DNA of 15,465 nucleotides, taken from NCBI GenBank assembly GCA_003663345.1, contig QMZU01000007.1, forward strand, positions 1 through 15,465, written 5' to 3'. The stretch is from Candidatus Aenigmatarchaeota archaeon (GTDB taxonomy: Archaea; Aenigmatarchaeota; Aenigmatarchaeia; PWEA01; B50-G16). A model generated the notes under the pieces. That model saw only the letters and a list, made by a program, of their open reading frames with translations, was not told the DNA's origin and did no database searches. A program made the position numbers and the translations under genes. Shown one piece after another: positions 12,101 to 15,465 of this stretch; within the stretch, counting starts at the first letter, position 1; the number at the start of each line of letters is the position of its first letter.

Positions 12101-15100
12101 AACTTAAAAACAACCTTGACCAGCCTCCACAGGGAGCAAAATTCAACGTCACTGACCGAATACTGATAAACTTCACAGTCTCGACCGATTGTGTGGCTGA
12201 GGGTCTCATAAACGAAACAAATCCTGACGTGAACCTTACGAATGGCTTCTACACATCGGATTGTTCCCCTGTAAATGATAGTGGTGATGGAAGGTACAAC
12301 TGCACATGGGATTCGACCGGCGAGGATCAGGGTAACTGGTCCATTATAATAAAGACAAGCAAGAATTACTACAATTCAAACACAACCGTATGGACTGATA
12401 GATTCGAACTCCTGAACAGAATGACCAATGCCACGAATCTGATTGTTACCCCACCAAGTGGTGGATGGGGAAGGGACTATACCTTTAACGTTACGGTCAG
12501 TGACCCTGACGGAGATTTGGTGAACTGCACACTCTATGTGAACACCACGGGCACGTGGGAACCACGGGGGTGGGACACCGTACTTGGCTCAGGAAACTGT
12601 TCGGTAACGGTCAGTGACTTCGATTGTGGAGACATGGGCACAGCTCAATTCAAGTTCGAGATAAGGGATGCCGAGCCCTCAAACACATACAACACATCAG
12701 TTGCCACAGGTCCTGTACTTGGGGAGGATTCTGTAATCATTACAGAGGTATCCGGTGATGGTTCAACTGTGAACAGATATCTGAATGATTACACACCGCT
12801 TACGATAAATATCTATGATAATGATAGAGGTGAAAACGTAACAGGAGCGAATGCAACGATCTGGATAACCTATAACCATGTAACCTATGACTCTGGACAT
12901 TCAGGACAGACATCTTCAGGACTCTTCACGTACAATTTCGACCCAACCTGCTCTCCAGTGAAGTATGAGGTTGGAAACCAGACATGGATAGGTGGGATTT
13001 TCAATGATGAATGCTATGTGGATACGAATCTCTCCACGAACTACACCGTAACGGTCATAGGTGATATATTCAACACTGTGATCCAACCAACAGGTGAAGA
13101 GTATCTGAGGGGCTCAAACATCACTATATCTGTAAACGTAACTAGTGACTGCTCAGATATCGTGGATCCGGATTACATAAACATAACCACAACATCCCTC
13201 AACACAAATGAGACGTTCTCCTGTTCACCGATAGAGGGTTCATCAGGACTTTACAACTGTACCTTTAACACATCCTCTCCCTATCTGATGCCAGCAAGAG
13301 GCTACAATATTACTACTTACACAAATAAGACCCTGTACAACCCCAGGAACTCCACGATTCAGTATATACCTGGAACAAGTGGTTTCTTCATAGAGACCGA
13401 ACCGATTCTTTCAGATCCATGGACCGAACCGCCTTCAGATGGCTGGGGTGTAACATTCTATCTGAAGGTAAATGTAACTGATTTCGACCTTGATGATGTG
13501 ACCGTTTATGCTTGGATAAAACAGGTTACAGATAGGTTTGGAAATCCTGTGTCAGACGACTGGACCAGTCCCGGTTCACAGGTAAGGAGTGGTATAAATC
13601 AAACAGTTTCCATCCAGAAGACATTTACAAACATTCCCAACGATATAGGTACCTGGTCGCTCAAATTCAATGCCACAGATGACCAGAACAATCCGACAAC
13701 CGGCGGTAATCAATATTCCTTTGAAACTACTGTGATAAACTTCACAGTTGAGAAGGACTCGGTTGATATTTTATATGTTGCGGGTAACAACACCACTGTC
13801 AACAGAGTCTCCGGTTCTGTATTGCTTAAACTCAGGGCTGTTGATGTTGATGACCCGAATCAACAGGTTGCTTACCAGCCCGCATACTTCTATGTCACAA
13901 CCGATGCCTCCGACAATGAATCGTGGGGTCCGGCTCTGGATTCCGGCGGAACCGACGATTATGGGAACTTCTCAATCAACTTCAACCCCGACTGTACCTA
14001 CGGTTTAGGTCTTCAGAAATGGAAGGGTGGAATAGAAAACTCGGACAGATGGGAGTCGAAGAATTCGACACTTTACAACATAACCATCACTTCAGAGTTC
14101 ACTCCAGAGTTGCATAGTCCCATCGGTAAGGTCTTCTTAAAAGGTGTCAAGGATGTGCCTCTGTTAGGGAACCTTTCAGATGATGGAAACTGCGGGCTCG
14201 TGCCCGGAGCGACCTATGATTTCTATATCTCACAGAGAAATTATATCTGTCATGCAGAGGGAAATGGCACAGGATGGTACAACTGTACCATTCCTGCCTC
14301 CACACATAACCTTTGGCCGTATAACTGGTATAACGTCACGATAAATGTTACAAAGGAATATTATGCCGATACCAGTAAAAACTTCAGCTATTCATTCTAC
14401 CTTGCAGATGATCCGGCCCTCACAGATCCGCAGGTCACAGGTAGTGGCGCATGGGGGACCAATTTCACCTTTAATGTGACCCTTACGGATAGGGATAATG
14501 ACAATGTCACAGTTTACCTCTGGATAAAGAATGAGAACGGTGACTGGAATCTTATAGATTCTTACACTTACTATGGTGCAACGCCGTTCAACGGAGATAA
14601 TGTCGGATTCGTCTGGACATCCACATGTGATTATGTAGGGACGAACTATTACAAATTCAACGCCACCGACTCTTGGAACTATTCGGATGAGACGGCTGTA
14701 CAGTCCTTCTCGGTTGGAAAGAGAAGCGTCCTATTGATTACACAGCAGGGTGATGGGGATGTCGTCAACAGAGAGGGATATGAGGAGGCACCTCTGGTTG
14801 TGAGGATTAGGGACCAGTTTGTAGGAGAGTACGTAGGAACCGGTATAAACGGTACTTTTTGGATAGAGAACAGAACAGGATATTTCGAATTCAAAAACCA
14901 GACCAACTCAACAGGACATCTTGTATATTTCTTCGAACCGGATTGCTCGTATGCAGCAGGAGAAATAATATGGAAGGCCGGAGTTACGGATAAATGCTAC
15001 GTACAGGCAAATGTAAGCAATACCATAAATGTCACAGGACAGCTCAAAAACAATCTCGACCAGCCCTCTCCCGGAGCAATATTCAATGTCACCGACCAGA

Positions 15101-15465
15101 TACTGATAAACTTCACAGTATCGACTGATTGTTCAGAAGATGGTTTGATACCCAATACAACTGTGTCACTGAATGTGACAAAAGGTGCATATTTCTCCGA
15201 ATGCTCCCCCGTCAATGACATGGGTGATGGAAGATACAACTGCACTTGGGATTCGACCGGTGAGGAAGAGGGTTACTGGTCAATAAATCTTTCTACCTCC
15301 GCATTGAATTATAATTACAACTCAAGCTACTGGCATAACAGATTCTACCTCCAGAACATCAACACCACCTCCCAGAACGCATCCGTAACACCATCCTCAG
15401 GAGGCTGGACCAGACTCTACAACTACACAATAGATATATACGACCAGGAAGGGGACACGATAAAC
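1..15465 (+). CDS. Giant modular, N-glycosylation-rich surface or secreted protein (both ends missing)
   Basis: Frame 1 is open for all 5155 codons, so this is an internal part of a much larger gene; start codon, ribosome binding site, signal peptide and anchor lie outside. The translation is beta-strand-like throughout (alternating polar and hydrophobic or aromatic residues), rich in Thr, Asn, Ser, Tyr and Trp. It carries dense N-X-S/T sequons and recurrent cysteines, as expected for an exported archaeal protein. It consists of about 13 copies of a 315-335-residue A-B-C module in two blocks (541-4080 and 6589-15465), separated by a spacer of CARDB/NEW3/DUF11-like domains (4081-6156) and a lead-in domain. 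I see no catalytic motif, nucleotide-binding loop, coiled coil or membrane helix. The role as fibre, coat or adhesin is inferred from architecture. Halomucin and the giant SPEARE proteins of nanohaloarchaea are architectural analogies only; I claim no homology. The coding call is near certain, the function is not. Confidence 0.97.
121..540 (+). repeat. Lead-in domain, copy 1
   Basis: This domain of about 140 residues precedes the first module of the block. Features seen are a C-x4-C pair (CAGEEC), IGEG followed by DDSG, WQNYSF, a Ser-rich loop, and a closing INYTWSFG..F strand followed by NLFVKVKV. It has its own sequons (NMS, NYS, NRS, NVT, NYT). A homologous domain sits in the same position before the second block (6157-6588) and nowhere else in the window. 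It probably marks the start of each block of modules. I recognise no named family. DDSG/IGEG plus the paired cysteines suggest a small disulfide-closed beta domain. Confidence 0.75.
541..1530 (+). repeat. Module 1 (A-B-C)
   Basis: Domain A spans 541-873 with GGWGEEFNF, VTVYAW, a CTSC pair and KFNAS, ending at IERDDV. Domain B spans 874-1209 with VNRS, TYPDG, a single Cys (DWC) and GKHRW. Domain C spans 1210-1530 with YDDC and GWYNVTM. This is the counterpart of module 5 rather than of its neighbours: both share the FD-x-DN-x-TYP start and the HRW core in B. Its domain C is odd: the two later cysteines found in most C domains are replaced (QTFTA and YVYEW), leaving the DDC cysteine without its usual partners. 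Confidence 0.85.
1570..1839 (+). repeat. Near-identical 270-bp direct repeat, left copy
   Basis: Compared by eye with 7621-7890, offset 6051 bp. I count five mismatches in 270 bp. Four are adjacent (1638-1641, changing a Tyr codon to Arg in the other copy) and one is a synonymous ttt/ttc change at 1722. The flanks diverge quickly: upstream mostly by third-position changes, downstream in sequence and meaning. Recent gene conversion or intragenic recombination is the simplest explanation. Confidence 0.9.
2065..2133 (+). repeat. 69-bp near-identical repeat in domain B of module 2
   Basis: Matches 3007-3075 in module 3, offset 942 bp. The first 41 bases are identical and the four differences that follow are all at third codon positions and synonymous. 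It encodes the QQQWKMNVTSSPYY core. The encoded protein is also kept, with looser DNA identity, in module 6 (about 8113-8184). Confidence 0.88.
2473..3414 (+). repeat. Module 3 (A-B-C), NPQDQPDP subtype
   Basis: Domain A (2473-2781) has NPQDQPDPIPWGKEANFT, IYFWLKSPTGDW, a CTNC pair, RDEVGTWYYKFNVTD and the closing TVRRHY. Domain B (2782-3099) has VNRSSTVRLSAYVYD, a single Cys (PLCNYT) and the QQQWKMNVTSSPYYANN core. Domain C (3100-3414) has ITDDCG, YYCP, YSCIWDSTG and VYNVTM. Module 3 starts 942 bp after module 2 and keeps that offset at several landmarks (RRHY, SITTEIS, QQQWK), so the two look like a tandem duplication. VNRSSTVRLS is shared with module 6 and not with module 2. Confidence 0.87.
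3007..3075 (+). repeat. 69-bp near-identical repeat in domain B of module 3
   Basis: Second copy of the tract at 2065-2133. The differences are four synonymous third-position changes clustered in the last 28 bases. This suggests recent tandem duplication or conversion between modules 2 and 3. Confidence 0.88.
3415..4080 (+). repeat. Module 4 (A-B only, domain C absent)
   Basis: Domain A (3415-3756) has PPELNN, DGWSTNFNFTVNVTD, VTVWLW, a CVNC pair, YTCSQKGRWYFKFNATD and a VEKDH end. Domain B (3757-4080) is shortened in its first half and lacks the VNR motif. It still has TNSSGYVHYYF, SCTYDPGRQYWR and the paired DSCY. Instead of a domain C the sequence passes directly into the unrelated spacer at RCPEF. 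This is the only module here without a domain C, so it looks like the designed or eroded end of block one. Confidence 0.8.
4081..4419 (+). other. Spacer domain 1, Ig-like, unrecognised
   Basis: About 113 residues, starting RCPEFNIT. It has alternating hydrophobic strands (LNATITVIDRD, YRINITANTT) and ends in YTDITVY. Sequons are NIT, NAT, NAT, NIT, NTT and NYT. It has one Cys and none of the A, B or C module motifs. An extracellular beta-sandwich is likely from the strand pattern; I do not recognise the family. Confidence 0.5.
4420..4836 (+). other. Spacer domain 2, cysteine-containing, unrecognised
   Basis: About 139 residues with four cysteines (SSCP, ELC, WICP, YCKV). Two parts can be seen: a SWICP / NITATVQSPSG half, and a half with YCKVKIENIGSNTLTID, which resembles the 'intervening gap in a strand' pattern of archaeal CARDB-type domains. 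One Cys lies in each strand pair, consistent with disulfides. It occurs once in the window. Function unknown. Confidence 0.45.
4837..5127 (+). other. Spacer domain 3, CARDB-like
   Basis: About 97 residues with the strand order typical of CARDB adhesion domains: PGDGELNITVKVGNSV, then VVDVTLNITNSSG, then LPPNSSLLENFTIDTS, then SWSTGEYELNAYV. Known CARDB domains (cell-adhesion-related, found in archaea and bacteria) are about this long and have the 'dG.Y.l.a.v' last strand seen here. No cysteines are seen; sequons include NIT, NLS, NIT, NSS (twice) and NFT. Assignment by pattern only. Confidence 0.55.
5128..5442 (+). other. Spacer domain 4, NEW3-like beta-sandwich
   Basis: About 105 residues. 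TFNVTITSPFLDPVTYNIT, then WSITPS, then RINSSSSVTLEFNITSS and VNTTLNYTYPGT follow the 'w.vtps...v.l..g.s..v.l.v' pattern of NEW3/BACON-type domains on archaeal surface proteins. One Cys is present. It ends in a basic, polar linker (QQKGKQTST) that could be flexible. Family assignment is tentative. Confidence 0.45.
5443..5814 (+). other. Spacer domain 5, DUF11-like
   Basis: About 124 residues. RIPILEVIREIPSTV, LVVHNKGC, LTERISSGW, NNIITWNFGYIGVDEY and FATYDVKSYPTL follow the DUF11-type layout: loss of symmetry in 'v.N.G', 'dtlP.gw', 'i.W.lg.l..ge.....y.v'. Such domains are common tandem structural units of archaeal and bacterial surface proteins. One Cys (NKGCYG) is seen. Assigned by pattern. 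Confidence 0.6.
5815..6156 (+). other. Spacer domain 6, DUF11-like
   Basis: About 114 residues. DLIVSGSWEE, YQYQLKAINVGDKPTT, ATINIPADCNLT, REVTWYLPALDVYDYTYLNFSMNCS and VLEAYATRD give a clear DUF11-like order: the 'N.G' strand, 'v.iP.dc', 'v.W.l..l......y.nf.v.C'. Its last 40 residues align with the first 40 residues of the window, so this domain is itself repeated about 6.04 kb apart. Two Cys (ADC, NCS) probably pair. Confidence 0.62.
6157..6588 (+). repeat. Lead-in domain, copy 2
   Basis: About 144 residues before module 5. It shares with copy 1 the C-x4-C pair (CTGSTC), IGEG, DDSG, WQNYSF, the INYIWKYGKAF closing strand and NLFIKIK. It differs by a longer acidic loop (LTEDEQDQFQ). The repeated placement just ahead of a block of modules suggests a boundary or capping role. 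Function unknown. Confidence 0.78.
6589..7581 (+). repeat. Module 5 (A-B-C)
   Basis: Domain A (6589-6927) has GGWGETFNFTV, VTVYAYY, a widened Cys pair (GCTEASPC) with a third Cys in QFTCGD, FMFNAS and an IEADDV end. Domain B (6928-7260) has VNRSQ, FDRDNLTYPTG, GCSGEYPLGAHRWKG and DGCY, so both B cysteines are present. Domain C (7261-7581) has VDDC, FRCP, YTCTFDST, GWYNVTM and NAFFLST. It is the counterpart of module 1, but here domain C keeps all three cysteines. Confidence 0.87.
7582..8535 (+). repeat. Module 6 (A-B-C), NPQDQPDP subtype
   Basis: Domain A (7582-7890) is almost the same as that of module 2, with one residue exchange, Tyr to Arg in TVRFWLKK. Domain B (7891-8208) has VNRSSTVRLSTYVYDHDN, NSTHYYIDFTPNCTY, QQKWKMNITSSPYYANN and a single Cys. 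Domain C (8209-8535) has FDECS, HRCP, YQCDWDSS and FYNVTIHAS. Its A domain pairs with module 2 and its B start with module 3, so it may descend from a 2/3-type ancestor later homogenised with module 2. Confidence 0.87.
7621..7890 (+). repeat. Near-identical 270-bp direct repeat, right copy
   Basis: Second copy of 1570-1839 with five mismatches. Bases 7689-7692 differ from 1638-1641 at four consecutive positions and produce a CGA arginine codon, a rare type in this gene. Identity ends at the His-Tyr codons closing domain A. A repeat this long and clean is also a place where assemblies can collapse or misjoin. Confidence 0.9.
8536..9516 (+). repeat. Module 7 (A-B-C)
   Basis: Domain A (8536-8844) has GGWGRIYNFSV, VYLKLWTKKG, YTCSDVTSWRFKFNATD and IEDDM. 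It lacks the C-x2-C pair and the acidic D-x-D of the second strand (VTHYTDVYL instead). Domain B (8845-9189) has QINRT, DVNDTDRN, TNTSGYSPLYF, TCTYEVGPQVWK and TTCY. Domain C (9190-9516) has ITDDCHEPVIGA, YYCY, NGNYTCHWNSTG and GWYDVTVNATK. It ends the part of block two that is unlike modules 8-13. Confidence 0.85.
9517..10476 (+). repeat. Module 8 (A-B-C), first of a three-module higher-order repeat
   Basis: Domain A (9517-9834) is close to the consensus: PPELYEP, GGWGSIFNFSV, YDQDGGNVTVYLW, CIRC, YTCSDIGTMYYFFNATD and IERDEV. Domain B (9835-10167) has VNREG, TIWVTYDRMNFDSG, FDPTCSPLKYLSGVQYW, GDECY and NYTVNVVG. Domain C (10168-10476) has KDECG, YWCED, GNGTYNCTWNVTG and YYDVVMNSS. The B domain matches that of module 11 (TIWITYNHVTYDSG, FDPTCSPVKYEVGNQTW) much better than its neighbours. 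Confidence 0.86.
10477..11433 (+). repeat. Module 9 (A-B-C), second of the triplet
   Basis: Domain A (10477-10791) replaces GGWG by QPYGTNSQFTF. It has an all-acidic DDDDTVNVSLW turn, one Cys (YSSCDD) and YYWKINVTD. Domain B (10792-11127) has VSRVG instead of VNR, DFYVTTSG, NFNPGCTAPHYDVGKQHWKAG and STCY. Domain C (11128-11433) has VDECSNVTGATVNF, YICSPD, GNGTYRCSWSFS and NNVTMNASKEYYN. The FYVTT strand and the FNP-x-CT segment are shared with module 12, its counterpart in the second triplet. Confidence 0.84.
11434..12417 (+). repeat. Module 10 (A-B-C), third of the triplet
   Basis: Domain A (11434-11769) has KPELRNP, DGWGYNYTFKV, DTVNITMW, FTCEDYKQQ, YYKFTAVD and LEKDNV, without the C-x2-C pair. 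Domain B (11770-12099) has MNREG, VNGSFWITYSG, TNSSGFLNYYF, TCDYSVGQRFWKAG and DTCY. Domain C (12100-12417) starts QLKNNLDQP and has INFTVSTDC, SDCSPVND, GDGRYNCTWDSTGED and KNYYN. It is the counterpart of module 13, whose domain C starts with the same NNLDQP; the DNA offset there is 2940 bp and includes 20 identical bases at 12162-12181. Confidence 0.86.
12418..13398 (+). repeat. Module 11 (A-B-C), counterpart of module 8
   Basis: Domain A (12418-12735) has SGGWGRDYTFNVTVSDPDGD, NCTLYV in place of VTVYLW, GNCS, FDCGDMGTAQFKFEIRD and GEDSV. Its cysteines are rearranged compared with other A domains. Domain B (12736-13062) has VNRYLN, TIWITYNHVTYDSG, FDPTCSPVKYEVGNQTW, DECY and NYTVTVIG. Domain C (13063-13398) has VTSDC, FSCSP, LYNCTFNTSS and GYNITTYTNKT, followed by an unusual insertion ending GTSGFFIETE. 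Confidence 0.84.
13399..14412 (+). repeat. Module 12 (A-B-C), counterpart of module 9, longest module
   Basis: Domain A (13399-13764) has SDGWGVTFYLKVNVTD, DDVTVYAWIK with an inserted loop, NDIGTWSLKFNATD and VEKDSV. It has no cysteine at all. Domain B (13765-14094) has VNRVSG, FYVTTDA, NFNPDCTYGLGLQKWKGG and no CY. Domain C (14095-14412) has LSDDGNCG in place of DDC, YICH, GWYNCTIPAS and NWYNVTINVTKEYY. At about 338 residues it is the longest full module, mainly from loop insertions in A. Confidence 0.84.
14413..15357 (+). repeat. Module 13 (A-B-C), counterpart of module 10
   Basis: Domain A (14413-14730) has GAWGTNFTFNVTLTD, DNVTVYLWIKNENGDW, STCDYVGTNYYKFNATD and GKRSV. Domain B (14731-15039) has VNREGYEEAP, INGTFWIENRTG, TNSTGHLVYFF, DCSYAAGEIIWKAG and DKCY. 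Domain C (15040-15357) has QLKNNLDQPSPG, INFTVSTDC, SECSPVND, GDGRYNCTWDSTGEEEG and NRFYLQN. The close match of this C domain to that of module 10 (CSPVND, GDGRYNCTWDSTGE) is the strongest sign of the 2.94-kb three-module repeat. Confidence 0.86.
15358..15465 (+). repeat. Module 14, start of domain A (cut by the window end)
   Basis: Thirty-six residues with VTPSSGGW, LYNYTIDIYDQEGDTIN. These match the first two strands of domain A, and VTP-x-SGGW is also the entry of module 11. The array therefore continues past the window. By the triplet pattern, this module would be the counterpart of modules 8 and 11. Confidence 0.8.

Noticed and set aside
13748..14008. Sense-strand open frames in other phases (13748-14008, 13923-14117, 4533-4772, 2345-2572, 8996-9184)
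   Set aside because: They overlap module sequence that is conserved in frame 1 and their translations are low-complexity or irregular. No homologous frame is seen in the matching modules.
1..15465. Possible frameshift or pseudogene in so long a frame
   Set aside because: I translated every line in frame 1. Motifs stay in register through all modules and no stop was met, so I see no sign of decay inside the window.
1..15465. CRISPR array or tandem DNA repeat as explanation of the periodicity
   Set aside because: The period is about 950-1010 bp, is visible mainly at protein level, and the repeats are coding throughout. There are no short identical repeats separated by unique spacers.
1..15465. 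Cadherin or PKD identity of the modules, suggested by the many D-x-D and VTD motifs
   Set aside because: The D-x-D-G-D turns resemble calcium-binding or PKD-like loops, but the full cadherin (LDRE, DXNDN) and PKD (WDFGDG) signatures are absent, so I leave the modules unassigned.

Overview
The window is one uninterrupted reading frame. Read from base 1 on the + strand, all 5155 codons are open, with no stop from the first base to the last. Neither the start nor the end of the gene is inside the window. It therefore lies wholly within one giant gene coding for a very large, repetitive, secreted or surface-exposed protein of more than 5155 residues. I see no intergenic DNA, RNA gene, promoter, terminator, insertion sequence or CRISPR array. 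I also see no signal peptide, membrane anchor or enzyme motif; the ends of the protein, where signal and anchor would sit, are missing.

Organism: most likely an archaeon, possibly of an uncultured lineage. The evidence is a strong excess of N-X-S/T glycosylation sequons (about 20 in the first 400 residues by hand count). Of 20 arginine codons in the first 1.2 kb, 19 are AGA/AGG. ATA is the commonest isoleucine codon (14 of 25 there). The protein is also rich in Thr, Asn, Tyr and Trp, with recurrent cysteines. This is inference: bacterial lineages with giant genes (for example Omnitrophota) are not excluded.

Layout. The protein is built from a module of about 315-335 residues (945-1011 bp) made of three beta-rich, Ig-like-looking domains named here A, B and C. 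A carries GGWG..FNF, a VTVYLW strand and KFNATD. B carries VNR, TNSSGY, C-T-Y, a Q.WK core and often CY. C carries a DDC strand, YNCTW and GWYNVTM. Bases 1-120 are the end of a DUF11-like domain, followed by a lead-in domain (121-540). Modules 1-4 run from 541 to 4080, module 4 lacking domain C. A non-modular spacer of CARDB/NEW3/DUF11-like domains (4081-6156) follows, then a second lead-in domain (6157-6588). Modules 5-13 run from 6589 to 15357, and module 14 is cut by the window end.

The repeats are nested. The unit [DUF11-like end + lead-in + module 1 + start of module 2] recurs about 6.04 kb later as [DUF11-like end + lead-in + module 5 + start of module 6]. Within the second block, modules 8-9-10 match modules 11-12-13 with a period of about 2.94 kb. 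Module 3 looks like a tandem copy of module 2. One 270-bp stretch of modules 2 and 6 is about 98% identical although the copies are 6,051 bp apart and flanked by diverged sequence. The layout predicts that a homologue of the spacer lies just upstream of the window. The likely product is a long, disulfide-stiffened, heavily glycosylated fibre, coat protein or adhesin; that role is inferred.
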